Source of the DNA: Voacanga thouarsii
Taxonomy: Eukaryota; Streptophyta; Magnoliopsida; Gentianales; Apocynaceae
Assembly (NCBI GenBank): GCA_026120185.1
Contig: JANUWF010002208.1
Span: 2,046,001-2,110,000, forward strand
Reading direction: 5' to 3'
Length of the DNA: 64,000 nt
Positions 1-12,700 of this stretch are shown one piece after another (the stretch's first letter is position 1; each line of letters opens with the position of its first letter). The translations under genes and the position numbers were made by a program. Under the pieces are notes generated by a model. That model worked only from the letters and a program-made list of their open reading frames with translations, did no database searches and had not been told where the DNA came from.

Positions 1-1285
1 ATTATCCATAGTCCTAGGGAACATGACTTGGATATTGGCTTTAGGGTAGCTCCCTTGGAAAGCGAAAATATTCTAAGAAGTCATGAATCATTGGACTAGA
101 AGTCTAAAGTGGTAGATGTCTTTTAGAGGGGTGTTAGTACACTCTTTCTCTCTAAATGTACGGTGGTGTATAGAGGGGTATTTTAGTTATTTTACCTGTC
201 GATCAATGACATAGCTAACGCAACATTGTCCTTGAGGTCCATATTTCCTCATGATGATATTAAAAGATATTTAAAATATAAAATACAACTATTTATATAG
301 AAATGGTATTTTGGTCATTTTACTAGCCAAGACGATGTGTCTTTTTAGTCCTCGAAATAGCCCGTAAGTCCTAATTAATTTTAGGTCGAGAAAATAGTCA
401 TAATAAAAAGGATTTTATTTTATTCAGGTAGTCTAATTTATTTTTAGACTAGAATAAAATAAAGAAATGAGAGAAATTAATTTTATTATCTAGTTTAATT
501 GGTTAATTAATTATTCAGGGTCTAAGCCCATATTGAATAATTAGAAATTTGACTTGGGCCTAAACTAGTTAATAAAAGGCTTAAAATAATTATTTTAATT
601 CATTTGGACTTATTAATTATTTATTGAATTATTTTAATAGGCCCAGGAAATAAATAATTAATAGTTATTATTTTGGACTCATTGGGTCCAAAGAAAATAA
701 TAAATTATTTTTGGCCCAATAGCCTAGATTAAAGGGTTATTTTAATTCACATAATAGAAGAATTAAAGTGAACCCAAACCTCTTCTGTTGATAGCCTCCG
801 GATGTTTCGAAATATGAAAACACTGGGGATTTGGCTATTAGGATTAACATGAATAGTGTGGGTCTCTATTAAGATAGAAACACAGACGCACGGAAAAAAA
901 ACTCTCAAGAGCTTTTTCATTTTCCCTTCTTCTCTCTCTCTCGTTCGTTTTTTCCTTTCTTTGTGACTTCTTGTTTTTGCTAATCAATAGCAAAGGTGCA
1001 AGAACAGCCTTTGCTCGCCTAAGTTGTTTTACCAACACAGATTGGGTAGTGGAATATTCTAAGAAGCAAAGAACTTTGCGTTCATGCCCCAGAGGAGTAG
1101 GCGGATTTCTTGTTTTCAACCTAAGTCGTCGACAAGACAAGAAGCCGTTCTAGTGGTTCGCTCTTCTTCTTTACCAAACAAACCAAAGACATGCAAAGGT
1201 ATTATTTTATTTGGCTCTTCTCTGCGCCATGTCGGTGTTTTTCTTGTTTTTATAGCATACACGGCTTCTGTTCGTCGTTCATAAC
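1..1285 (+). repeat. Copia LTR fragment (same family as LTR at 53.9-57.3 kb)
   Basis: Bases 1 to about 760 align collinearly with 54484 to about 55260, inside the 5' LTR of the copia element further right; the shared blocks include the stretch around the CCTAGGGAACATGACTTGGA motif. Beyond 780 the two copies drift apart. The end near 1285 is an estimate from the length of the other copy (about 1.86 kb without its insertion). No tRNA-Met primer-binding site follows, so this is a solo LTR, or an LTR whose element was lost; its left end lies outside the window. The short reading frames inside it (about 840-1285) are not genes. Confidence 0.7.
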
Positions 1286-1858
1286 ATCAGTGAGATACCA
1301 AGATATGGGATAGTTGTTCATGTTTTATTTAGTATTGTGATTATGAGCTTTACGTTATGGTATGAATGGCATGGCTAATTGAACATTGTAATTATGAGCT
1401 TTATATTGTTAATTGGTAGCTATTGAGCATTGCGATTTGATCATGAATATTGATATTATGTTTGGGATTAGACAATGGCTATATTTCTTGCAAGTTTGTT
1501 GAAAGAGGTTGTGTGGTGTTTTGTTTGCTATCTTGTGGTGTTTTATGTTGAGGTGGTGGTTATGTTGAATGGTGTTGTGATAGTGAGACGGTTGAGAGTT
1601 GTGTTTACTTGTGGTGTATAGAGTAATTTTGAGAGCGTCCTATTTTCTTTTATCCTACCTTTGTTCATTTGTTCATCATCACATCTATATCATGTCTAGA
1701 AGACCTAGAGGGTTAGCACCTGGGCTAAGAAAGCTGGAGACTCATCTTCGTTTATACCTTCTTTTAAGCCTCTACCTACCTAACCTACCCAATTCTATGA
1801 CTCTACCTGCCAAATCTAGTATCAAAATCACCAATATAATAAAATCATAGTAGAAAAC
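1286..1858. other. Gene-free spacer with weak short repeats
   Basis: No coding region is supported. Two imperfect copies of a roughly 26-bp block with the core ATTATGAGCTTTA start near 1334 and 1386 (period about 52). The stretch probably belongs to the interior of the gypsy element that continues to the right, but I recognise no domain here. Confidence 0.35.
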
Positions 1859-2760
1859 ATGTATATGCCCTCCTTAAATAATTCCTTGGAGCTTTCTACT
1901 ATGTTTAGGCCATTGGGGAGGGAGCCTATCATTCGACTTAGGGGGGCTTATTGTCTTATGTGAGCAAGAGAATTTTATGCCAATATGAGGGACAAGAAGA
2001 AAAACAACCTCTAGGTTATTTCTACTATAGTTAAAGGGATATCTATTGAGTTTGAGAGGGCTAGATTAGCCGGAATTTTAGGAGTACATGATAAAGGGCC
2101 ATGGATAGTTGTGGACCATAATAACCAAAAGATTATTTTTGAGCCTACATGGGATGTGAGTGCTGTGAGGACAAGGTTGAATATGTGGAGAAAAAGGTAA
2201 ATAGGTCAAAATCATTACTACTCAAATAATGACCTTGAGGCTCAATTGCGTGCCATAGTCTACATTTTCGCTTTTATTGTTTACCCTAAGGCTAGTGGTT
2301 TCGATGAGTCTAAGGTCTTTGATCTTTACATTCTTGATAAGATGATGTAGAATGAGCCTATTCCCCTTACCTCTATTATTATTCAGCCTATGCGAGAGGT
2401 TATTTACAAGGGCATAGCTGCTAAGGCCCTCAAATTCCCCTTAGTTATTATGCATATCCTATGAGACTTTGGAGTGAGATTAGATGGAAAGATTAGTGAG
2501 CCCACTACTGACTGAGACTCAGTGACTAAGCATAGTTTAGTTTAATATGGCTATCGTTATGACAAGAGGGAGAGATGATGGAAGAAGCCTTTTGAGGTCC
2601 AACACTTCGGGATGGTGGAGCTTTTCCCTAATGAGGAGGAGGAGAAGCAGCCTACTCAACCTCGCACCCATGCCACCGATTCTCATTCTCGTACTGATTT
2701 TGAAGCATGAGTAGAAGCCCAACTGGAGAGCCAAATAACTATTCTCCTCCAGTTATGAGA
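1859..2760 (+). pseudogene. Decayed gypsy-associated putative plant transposon protein domain
   Basis: Translation of the plus strand, with several in-frame stops, gives long conserved-looking pieces such as AREFYANMRDKKKNNL and later FERARLAGILGVHDKG, followed by segments on a W-rich, PI/IP-rich pattern. This layout resembles the putative plant transposon protein domain that accompanies Tat/Athila-type Ty3/gypsy elements. That assignment is from memory of the family pattern and needs a profile search. Stops (for example near 1960, 2199 and 2347) make it non-functional. The position upstream of two polypurine tracts and an LTR in the same orientation fits the 3' part of a retrotransposon interior. 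The acidic Asp run near 2860 lies just downstream in another frame and is probably not coding. Confidence 0.5.
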
Positions 2761-4021
2761 TTTCATTGCTGACCTCCATCACTGCCAAGATGTCCAAGAA
2801 CAAAAATTTGACAACCTTGATCCAGCAATCTATTAGTGCCTCCATGAGTAGAGCAGCTGATGATGATGATGATGATGAGTCTGAGGACTCTTTATCTACT
2901 CTTTGCACTTGTATTTTATTTTATTTTCTGTTATTTTTTTATTTTTTTGTTTTTTAATTTTAATGACCTTTCCTAACTTTTAGTTATCTTTTCTTTGATT
3001 CACTTTTCTTTTTCTAGATTTATGTTTTTTGTTTTATTGTTTCTTTTGACTTAGGTACCCTTATGACTTCTCTAATGACTACTCATTGTAGTGGATTCAC
3101 ACATGTTGGACACAATGTGTAATGGAAGTATTTTCTTCCCTTCTTTCTTCCTCTTTATTTATTTTGGTCTTCTTAGCTTTGCTTTCATTGTTATATTTTT
3201 TGCCATTGAGGACAATGTCCCGTTTAAGTGTGGGGGTAGAGTTTAGATATTGAAGATATTTTCCATAGGTATTGAGGATATTTTCCATATCAATTTTTGT
3301 GTGAAATTTTTTCTTTTTTTTTTGCGATTTTTATTTTTTAGCAAGGATGTAATTCTTTTTCTTACTTGGGATATGAATTTTTGTCATTCATTTGGTGAAT
3401 TTTTATGAAATTTGTTTATTGGATAGGATATTTTTCAAGACTTGCGAATTTAGATTAATCTTGTTTATGCATTGGTGTTTGAGTGTTATTTGACTCATCT
3501 AATTTGAATATGGAGAATATAATAAATGTGAGAAAAGTTTGTTGGCTAACTCTTGTATTATGGGTTTAAACTTTACTTAACTTTGAGTTGTGATAAGCAA
3601 TGTAAGGAGATAAACGATCTTTGAGAAGAATGATTGTGGAAATTGTGGAAAATTTTTGTGAAGTTGAAAAATGGAGAAAAATGAGTGATTATTGTTTCCT
3701 CTTTGAAGATGAGAAAATATTATTTTTGCTTGATTATCGGATCCAATATAGATAATGAAGAGAAATTTACTTTCTTGAGGCTATGAATTCCCAAAGCAAA
3801 AGAGAGGAAAGAGGTTGAAAAAAATGATGAGTGATGACTAAAAAGGGGGCCAATACTATGTGTGAAGAGAAATCTATACACTTGAAACTATTAATTCCCT
3901 AAGTCATTGGAAAAAAAATGGAATGCTTTCCTTACATCATGACTCGTGTTGTGCAATTTTTTTATTTATAATGCTTGAGTTGGTAGATAGCTTAACTTGT
4001 GTGATTTATGTTATCTATATT
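2761..4021 (+). other. 3' non-coding interior of the Tat/Athila-like gypsy element, left part
   Basis: The stretch has no supported gene. It is T-rich around 2900-3400 and contains a polypurine-tract-like block at 3211-3241. It is collinear with the segment that resumes at 5595 once the inserted solo LTR and its target duplication are removed, so 2761-4021 plus 5595-5869 formed one continuous 3' region before that insertion. Confidence 0.5.
3211..3241 (+). other. First polypurine-tract-like block
   Basis: The block reads GAGGACAATGTCC then TTTAAGTGTGGGGGTAGAG. This is the signature that precedes the 3' LTR in many Tat/Athila gypsy elements, but no matching LTR start follows. It is probably an extra or fossil tract, since a second one at 5845 is directly followed by the LTR. 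Confidence 0.5.
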
Positions 4022-4261
4022 TGATGCGTCTTTATTTGGGTATAAAAATCATATAAAAACCAAGCACATTCCCAATCAAGTTTACATTAAAACATTAACC
4101 CCAAATTACACATATGAGCAAGTATACTCATCATTAACATAGCATAGAGTTCAAATGAGTATCGATCCTCAAGGAATAAGTATGCATTAATCACTTCTCT
4201 TTCATTGGTTAACCGACTCAATAAAGTAAAAATGAAATAAAAAATAAAATAAAATAAAATA

Positions 4262-4304
<43 letters not shown>

Positions 4305-5589
4305 AAGGATGGAGAATTATGTAACTCAAGCCATTGTTTAGACAAACATGATCTTAAAGTATCCAATCTTTATCACAACCAATTATTCTCTTGATATCAT
4401 AAAGGATTAAAGTAGACTCACTTCTTTCCCAATCCATGAAATCACTATCTTCTAGACAAACTAGCATCACATACTCTGTCTCAACAATTCACCTAAAAGA
4501 TGTATTAAACACAATCCTTTGATTAAATTTCCATACTCTGGCAAATTTAAAACATGAAATTAACTAATGAATCCATACTCTGGAAAACATCAATTAGTCT
4601 TTAATTACAAGTTCTTAGCAATTAACCCCTTTTCCAAACAAGTTAAGAGACAACAAATATGAAATTAATCAAATTGAAACCTCCATCAACCCCTTTCCCA
4701 AGCAAGTCAATGGAAAGAAACAATCAATCAATCTTGTAATCAACCCAAGTAATTAAATACCAAAAGTAACAATCAATTAATCAAAAGATCAAATAATTCT
4801 AAAAATTATGAATATCTAAAACAATGTTGAATTACAATAAAACAATTAACATATCATTGTTCAAGAAAAAGAAAACAAAGTAAAAGAAAACACTCATAGA
4901 CAAGCCTCATTTTTCTTCCTTTGAAGACCTTCTTGCACAACCCTCCTTGAATTGAAGAATTCCTCCTTTGATTTTAGTGATTTTCTATGATGATCAATGA
5001 ATTCTCTCCTTTTCCTTTGTGTTTTCCATCTATTTATAGGCTTGGGAAGTGCCTAAACTCATTGGTGTAATGTTCTTAGCCGAGTAGAAGTTGGAAGATA
5101 CTAAAACTCCACAAATTACCAAAAATCACGTAGAAAAATCACAATCCTGCCTTTTCCTCATAGCACAGCCGATGCCGCCTTGGCTCTTAAATCCAACGCC
5201 AGTTATGTTCTAGATTCTCTACTCGTTTGTCGATTTTTTTTCTTGAATTTCGCACAATGTAATCCAGCATGCAGCCGGTGCTGCCTTAGCTCTTGGAGCC
5301 AGCACCGATTCCACTCTGTTCCGCTCTATTTTGACAATTTTTCATTACCTTGTAGTTCGTGTCATCAGTGCATGGCCGGTGCCAGTTCCAATGCCCTAGC
5401 CAGTGCCGCCTCTCCTCTGTTTTGCGATATTTTTGCTTCGTTTTATCCCAAAAACCTGTAATAATGAACAAAATACCTTTCGAAGGGTAAAATCTCAAAT
5501 ATAAAGGAATATGACTAATTATTGAGCAAAATATTTCACAAAAGAACCTCAAATAACTAGAAAAAGTATGACTAATTTAGCCCCTATCA
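4022..5589 (-). mobile_element. Solo LTR of Tat/Athila-like gypsy family, reverse orientation
   Basis: On the minus strand it begins TGATAGGGGCTAAATTAG and ends ACGCATCA, so it is a 1568-bp TG...CA LTR. It is the reverse complement of the LTR family at 5870-7284 and 55532-57075: the ends, the interior block around 5470-5550 and the T-rich outer third all match. It is flanked by a perfect 5-bp target duplication ATATT at 4017-4021 and 5590-5594. No internal region remains, as expected after LTR-LTR recombination. It sits inside a plus-strand member of its own family. It contains a (TG)n run and a GC-rich block of GCCGGTGCC-like motifs at about 5165-5420. Confidence 0.9.
4265..4303. repeat. (TG)n microsatellite
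   Basis: An uninterrupted TG dinucleotide run of about 39 bp inside the solo LTR. The other two LTR copies of the family lack it, so it expanded after this copy was inserted. Confidence 0.95.
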
Positions 5590-5594
5590 ATATT

Positions 5595-5844
5595 CTTACT
5601 TGAAGGGTGAAATAATTTTTTTAGACTAAGGCATAAATGTGATTAATTTGGCTTCAAAATTTTTGTGATGTCATGTCAAATGTTTCAAAGTTTGAATTGT
5701 TTTTGAAGGGTTTGATAAATGGCAAGAGTTTTATCTAAAGTTTGAAAGGAAGTTATAATCCTTGTAATGTTTCAAATTTTGGAATGAGTAAAGGCTTGTG
5801 TTTTCTTTATGATTTTCTTGGCTTAAGTGTTTTTGCTTGAGGAC
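5595..5844 (+). other. 3' non-coding interior of the Tat/Athila-like gypsy element, right part
   Basis: Short interior segment between the solo LTR target duplication and the polypurine tract. No coding potential is seen. It is the continuation of the sequence that stops at 4021. Confidence 0.55.
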
Positions 5845-5869
5845 AAGCAAAAGTTCAAGTGTGGGGGTA
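5845..5869 (+). other. Polypurine tract of gypsy element
   Basis: The sequence reads CAAGCAAAAGTTCAAGTG followed by TGGGGGTA and is directly followed by TGTAATAGGGGC, the start of the 3' LTR. The tract would prime plus-strand DNA synthesis. Its position and composition fit Tat/Athila-type elements. Confidence 0.75.
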
Positions 5870-7284
5870 TGTAATAGGGGCTAAAATCATCACTATTTTC
5901 ATAGTTATTTAAGGTTAAATTGGGATACTTTTGATGTAAAAACTAGGCATATTTCTTCAAATTTGACATTTTACTTGTAGAAAGTATTTTTGATAAATTT
6001 GTGCAAATTTAAGTTGATTTCGAGTAAAAAGTGAACAAATTCCAGAACGCACTTGGTGCCGGGTCTAGATAAGGCACTAGGCGGCAAGTCCACTCTAGCC
6101 GAGCAGAGAAAACAGAGCACTTTTAGAAGGAAAAATAGAACACACTTGGTGCCAAGTAGGTCGACTGGACCTGGCACTAGGTACCCTCTGGAGAGGCGAA
6201 AATCTTGTGCACGAATTTAGTAATTTTCCAAAGATTTTGATATTTTTCAAAACCTACTCAGCCAAAACTTCCCACGTAACGAATTTGGCATCAAAGAAGT
6301 CTATAAAAGTAAGAAAAAACACAAGAGAAAGTAGTGAATCCAAGAGCAAAAATTTCAATCACTCAAAGAAGAAGAGATTCATCATTCAAGGAGAGTTGTT
6401 CAAGAACGTCTTCAAATGAGAAGAAGAAGACTTATCTATGAGTGCTTTCTTTTACCTTTGTTTTCTTGTTCTTAACCAATGATTTATTCAATGTTTTATT
6501 TATAAGTTGACATTATTTTGAGATTCATGGTTTTGTATTGATTTAGTTATTTGATCAATTTTCTATCAACCTTGGTATTTAATCACTTGTTACCATTGCT
6601 TATTTATGCGGGTTCTTCTAATTAACTTGGGAAACAATGTTACGAGTTCATTGCATTGATTTCATATTTATAAAATCTTAATGGACTTGGGAAACAAAGT
6701 TAAGATTAAAGGACAAAAGTGATCAAAGATTAGTTGATTTGGCCTAGAGCATAGGGCCATTAGCTAATTTTATGTTTATGAGGAATTATGTTTAATGCAT
6801 GTTTTAGTTATATTGGTTTGATTGGGAAATCTACTAATTTAATCAAAAGATAATGATTCCATGGATTGAAAACGAAGTGGAGTATATATAAGTAGATTCA
6901 TGACTTGGGAAACAATTGAATTTTACTTTATATTCCTTCATAATGTCAAGATGACGGTTAATTGAGATAATTGCTGGATGATTCATTATCATGTGTTCTA
7001 GGATAATTATCTAAATTGCATATTCCTACATCTTGAGTTGTACATATTTTTTTTATTTTTCTTTTTATTATTTTAGCACTTTATTTAGGTCGATTAAATA
7101 ATAAATGAAAGGCGATTAGTGTGTACTTGTTCCTTTGAGGATCGATACTCGTTAATTTTCTATATTATTCTTGCGATGAGTATATTTGCTCGTATGTGCA
7201 TTTGGGATTAATGTTTTAATTAAAACTTCACTAAGGGATGGATTTAAATTTGATGATTTTTATAAACCCAAAATTTACGCATCA
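5870..7284 (+). mobile_element. 3' LTR of Tat/Athila-like gypsy element
   Basis: A 1415-bp TG...CA LTR starting TGTAATAGGGGCTAAAATCA and ending TTTACGCATCA. It is homologous over its length to the solo LTRs at 4022-5589 (inverted) and 55532-57075 (direct). It directly follows a polypurine tract, so it is the 3' LTR of the plus-strand element whose interior starts left of 1859. Its right end abuts, base for base, the start of the broken gypsy LTR at 7285, which indicates that this element inserted into that LTR. A GC-rich block with GGTGCC and GGCACTAGG motifs lies at about 6050-6185. Confidence 0.8.
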
Positions 7285-8653
7285 TACTCTAAATAAGGCA
7301 ACAAAACCCTTAGCATACACACATCAAGATCTTTCCAGAACACATCAAGAAGTCATCTTTTCTTAGGAAAAATTCTAACTTTTTATGAAAACAACAATTT
7401 AAAAGAAAAATGTGTTTTCTTTTGTATAAATCCTTTGAAGGAATGTTTCTTTTCAAGACTTAAACAAGTATGACTCTCAAACATAATTCTTTAATAATCT
7501 TTTGCCTAGAAAAATTACTTTAATAATTTATAACCTAAGAACTCTAATTTTCACAAAATTGTCGGCAATAAGGTTTAAAGGAAAAGAAAGGCTTTTGTTA
7601 TTACCTTTTGCTTCAACGTTCTCGATCACTCTTAGGAAAGAAATAATGTGTTTTCTAGCCTTTAATTTCACCTAAATCTTCAGGCTTTCAATCCAAGAAT
7701 GATGCTTCAATGGTGTAGCAATGTGCAGAATTTTTTGTAAGCAAAATAATTAACTCTTGAGTGCAACGGGAAGGGAATTTTGTGTGAGCGGTGAGAGAGG
7801 GAGAGGGAGATGGCTACTAGGGTGGAAAATTGTTCAAAAATCTTATTATGTAGGTTTTATATAGATGAATTATGATAGGTTTAGGAAATAGAAAAAAATT
7901 AAGGAAAATCCTATTTTTCTCTAGATTTTATCTAATTAAAAGGCTTCCTACAATTAATTTATCATAATCCTAATAGGTTTGGAGAGTTAGGTGGTGGCAC
8001 AAGGAGAGGAAATAGGAAAGAGAATGTTCTCTAATTTTTCCTATGTATTAAAGGATTAGAAAAATATAAAATTCCTTCTAAAATACTTTCCCAATTACAC
8101 AAGAATTGGGTTTTCCTCTTTCCTTTCTCTTAGGTGGTGGCCACTAGGCTTCTAAAAGCCTTGTAATGCCCCCTAAATATTTTCCTAACCAAGTTAAATA
8201 TTTAAATTAAATTTCTCTTCAAATAAAATAAAATATGAGGAAAATCTTGCTAGTCTAATATTAAAATACTTCCTAAAATTAATACATAAGAAAATAAATG
8301 AAATAATCATTTAATGAGTATTTAATAAATATAAATAGCAAATGCTCAAATATATAATAAGGAAATAAATAGGTAATTATTTATCAACTAATAAATAGTT
8401 ACTTAAATTAATTTAATTAACCGCTACTCAATAATTAAATACGCAATTTAGAGTTGGCTATATTTTCTTTTATATATCAATCATTATCTCAAATAGCAAT
8501 ATCTCATATATCGCCAAAGTACAATAATTCTTCCACAATCATACTCAAACAAATTCATTCATGCCATGCCAAATATGTTTATATGTAGAAATGCTCATTC
8601 TATATTGTCCATATATTTCTCCCATTTCTAGGGACATTTAGGGTGGGGTGTCA
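7285..8653 (-). mobile_element. Truncated 3' LTR of chromovirus-like gypsy element
   Basis: Direct repeat of 14919-16282. A sample of about 108 aligned positions near the left end shows 7 differences, so the insertion is not recent. On the minus strand it begins TGACACCCCACCCTAAATG, next to a purine-rich tract and the integrase tail of the same element. Only the first 1369 bp of a 3386-bp LTR remain; the rest was displaced by the gypsy LTR ending at 7284. It carries a GA-rich patch near 7790-7812. Confidence 0.85.
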
Positions 8654-8700
8654 TATTCTCTCTCTTATAAGAGAATTTCGCCCCCAAAATTCCTACCATA
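8654..8700 (-). other. Polypurine tract of the minus-strand gypsy element
   Basis: On the minus strand the sequence just before the LTR reads GGGGGCGAAATTCTC then TTATAAGAGAGAGAAT, followed by TGACACC. This position, between the integrase tail and the LTR, fits a plus-strand primer site. Confidence 0.65.
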
Positions 8701-9700
8701 TCATACCTCAAAGTATTTCAGGATATTTTCGCTTCATCCATTCCTCAGTTTCTCAAGTAGTATCTTGTGTACTATGATAATTCCACAAAACCTTCACCCT
8801 AAGAAACTACTTATTCAGAACAGTCTTGATACTTCAATCCAAAATCTTGATAGGATTCTCGATATAACTCAGGCCAGGTTGCAGAACCAATGGTTCATGA
8901 TTCAGCACATGATCCAGATCAGGTTTATACTTCTTCAACTGAGATATGTGGAACACGTCGTGTATTTCAGTTAAACCATCCGAGAGAACAAAGCACAAAC
9001 CTAACTAATGGATGCTATAATCTAGAACACAAGCCTTGATGGGGATGAGATACTATACCGATTTCAAAGTACAAAGATAATAAGCCAGCAAATAATTTTC
9101 TCTATTTCTTATAATCAATGTCTTGTGATAGTTGTTTTGCTTTGCATTCCTCAGTGGTTTGAGTAACTGGTAACTTTACAATAATATGAATTATTTTAAT
9201 GTGATGGTTTACTATTGTGTAAACTTTATTCTTTTGATTCTTGCTCATCGGTAAACAAGTAATAACATCCTTCGTGACATATTCCTACTTTTATTGGGCT
9301 ATAGATAAGGGTTGGATTGGAGTATTCTAGCGAGTCTCTTATGCTTAGCTCTCACTTTCTTATGAGTTAAGTTGATACATAGTGTGCAATTTTCCATTCT
9401 TCATTCTCGGCCAACAAATCATCTTCTTTATGTAGTCGTATATCTTTGTCATTTCTGGAACCATAGTGCAAGGGCTTTTTATGGGCTTCTTTCAAAATGT
9501 TTTTTTTTTTTTCAAATCTTCTTTATCTTCCACATACATTTGATTATGAGAATGTGTCACTTCATTGTCTTCTATTCTAAAGTCTTGATCTTTTTCTTCC
9601 ACTTCCTTCGCGTTGAAGGCTTGAAATTCTTGATTATTCAATCGAGCATTAATGATTCGTCATTTTAGCCCAGCGCAATACTCACATTTTTCTAATGAAT
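8701..9700 (-). pseudogene. Gypsy integrase remnant (C-terminal part)
   Basis: On the minus strand, 8983-8845 encodes an unbroken segment containing EIHDVFHISQLKKY and later LVLQPGLSYIENPIKILD, the well-known integrase C-terminal end of Tekay/Del-type chromoviruses (family knowledge). Weak further traces run back to about 9700: a charged segment and a piece KKVRAKHKR where the integrase zinc-finger region would lie. Stops and length changes are frequent; the catalytic core is not recognisable. The element is inactive. Confidence 0.75.
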
Positions 9701-12700
9701 CTTTGCTGGTTCAAATACAAATCTCGTTAAATAAGTCGAGCATTGGGGTTTTATGATCCGCATTATCTCATATGTCTTCTTTTCTTCAGCGTAGATATGA
9801 CTGTTACCAGCTTCGCATGATAAGCAGAATAGTCAATGTCGTGTGACTAAAGTTTTTTCATGAAACATAAGTTATAGTCTCAATCTCCCACACGTGCCAT
9901 TTCTAAAGGCTAATTTATAAGTTCAAAGGGAATAATGTGAGTTCAAAAACAATATAGGAATTAAGAGTAGGCCAAATTTGATGCCATAAGATGTTTAATA
10001 ATTTAAAGAAACATAAATGAGTAAAATAACAAGATTAAAACAGTTGATTATTAAAGAATTTTACTGTGGTTGACGAGAATTGAATACTTCTGATGATTGA
10101 ATAAGAGAAGTTTTTAGATATTCAAGTCTTAATATAAGAGGTAAATTTAAAGAAGATGTTGATCACAAAAATAAGCACATGAAAGCAATATTACTTAAAG
10201 AAGAAAGAAGAAAGAATAAAGTTTTGTGCAATAATGAGAACTACAAGAAAATAAAGAGTAAAGCTATGGTAACCATTGATTGTCAATGAAAGTATTATGA
10301 TTGACAAGAATCAAACACTTCTGTTGAGTGATAGGAAAGGTTCCTTGAATTCTCAACCATTAATAGAAGATTTACAAGGAATAGCAACAGACATTGGGCA
10401 GAAAGATAATCATATCAAATCAATATCATTTGACAAAGAAAAGAAAGTTTCGAGTATCGTAGAGAATTTCAAAAATAAAAGAGTGAAAGATTTGTGAAGA
10501 TGGTGATATTAGGATTTCAAATATAAGAGGGGTTAATTAGAGAAGACACAAATCAACGTGTGCTAATTTAAAAGAATAAAATAGGACATGAAATGAATGG
10601 AGTAAATTCAATGAAGTAAAAATAGAAAGTCATCATAGAAATAACATAGAAAGCATTTAGAAGATGGTTGAAAAGTTCGATGAACAATAATTGCAAACAT
10701 TGACTAGAGTAGCAAAGTTTTCTTTAATCAACTAAATCTTTAGAAGCAGATTCACAACAAATGGAGAAGAAAAGAGTTGGTAAGAAATAGCTCAAAAGAT
10801 AAAGCACATGAGAAAGTGTGTAAATCAAAAGTACGAAGAAGAATAAGAAATAGATAGAATAAGTCCAATGAGATAAGGAATAGGTTGTCAACATGTAAAT
10901 GATATAATGAAATTGGGTACAATGTGGGTGTATTTGATAAGGTGTAATTGTCTAATAATGAGTGAGGAAGCTAAGGTGGCTTTCTATAATCAAATCTTGG
11001 AAGAGAGCTCTTAACATCAACAATAAGTGAGAGGATATATTTTGTATGAAGAAACATAGAAGAAAGAGTAAGGAAGTTGATTGAATCACCACCATAGGAA
11101 TATACTGACATGACTTTCCCTTCTTAATTTGATGCATCCACGTATAATACGTTAAATTCGACAAGTGTAAACTTTGATATTCTCTTAGGCTCTTGAAAAT
11201 TCTTCTCATTCTTCCTCTTTTACAATTGCAATGTACATCTTCGTTGTAGCCAAATCAGAGGTGACGTAAGAATCATAATTCCTCTAACAAAATATAATAG
11301 TAATACTTTAATCCTATGAATCTTCTCATCTTCGTGACGTTTCCAAGTCGCATTGGCTTCCAAGTTTTCTTTGTTCCAAAGCGAGCTCTTGAGTATTAAT
11401 TCTTTTGTGGTATTAGGTTGTGTCTCCATCAACTCTAGTTATTCTTCACGTGATGGTGGAGTGAGGTTTTCTTATTTAAACCGAAGTAGTCTTGAGCAAC
11501 TCTCCCTTGGATATGTAGAATCTCCATGTTTGAAGCATCCTAGGTCTACTCCTTAAACTAATAATCTATTTCCATGTGTTTTTTCCTCCTATAGTGATGG
11601 CAAATTGCCAAATTTGGAGCAGTTTTTGTCGAAGTAATCCTTATGTGTTTTTCCCCCATTCTTCCATTATTGCTCTACCGGCCTTTTAGCATCGAAGTTT
11701 CGCGTCTTCAGAATCATTCCTAAAGTCGTCCTATCTAGGTCTTCCTCCTTTATTGGTGTGGTTGTGTCCACTATAGTAGTACAATTGTAAGCATTTTCTA
11801 CTTTCCATAATCATTGCTTCTCTAAATTCTACTCGCACGCAATATCCAAATACCTCTCGTCAACCTAATTATTCTAGCCCAAAACTGAAGTACAAATATG
11901 CCATGTACTAAACACAAATAAATTTATATAGCATGCTTAGTCAGATAAAAGACATACAAATATATTGCATAGAAATTTCATATAATATAGCCGCACGTAA
12001 CCATAGGGCATTCCAGACAATATCTCACTATTCACATATAATTAGCAGGCATAACAGAAAATAAAAAGTCTCCAAAGCATAGATGTCAAAATTCTAAATC
12101 CTAGAAATAATCACCATTTATAAGATCCCATCATTATAATACGATTTTATCCGTCAAATCAGAACTAAGATAGTCAAAATCGGAAGACTAGCATAAGTAT
12201 CAAGATCATATATCTCTTTATCACGTATAGTCCTCTTATACCCAAAGAATCTCATATAAGTATACTTATCACATTCCCTAAAATATCTAACTGTTCCTAT
12301 CAACATAGACTTTCTCTTACAACCTTATCAAGGTTACCATTATTACAACACACATGGATGACATTTCCTTCCAAATCAACTTATCAACACATAAAAAGAT
12401 TTTCAAGTTCAAATCACCATCAAAACAACTCAAACATAGATAACCATAATTATTCTTAAATTCTAAATCCTTGATTTTAAAGGTAATACTCAATCCTAGG
12501 CTTAACTCAACCTAGACCTAACTAACAATTCAAGAATCTCTAAGCTAGAATCTATTCCATTAATTTAAAAAAAAAAAACCCCCTCTAATCATCCTCTTAA
12601 CTTCAGTCTTACACTCCTTGAAAGTTAGCATTCTAGGATCATTATCCTGGACTATACGTTTAATTTTTGAGATCTAATTTCTAAGTTATTACTAGCATAC

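Noticed and set aside
844..1284. Overlapping short frames near the left edge
   Set aside because: They fall inside a copia LTR fragment and show no protein-family pattern.
4022..7284. A single foldback DNA transposon with 1.4-kb inverted arms
   Set aside because: The ATATT duplication bounds only the left arm, and a polypurine tract precedes the right arm; two separate LTRs explain it better.
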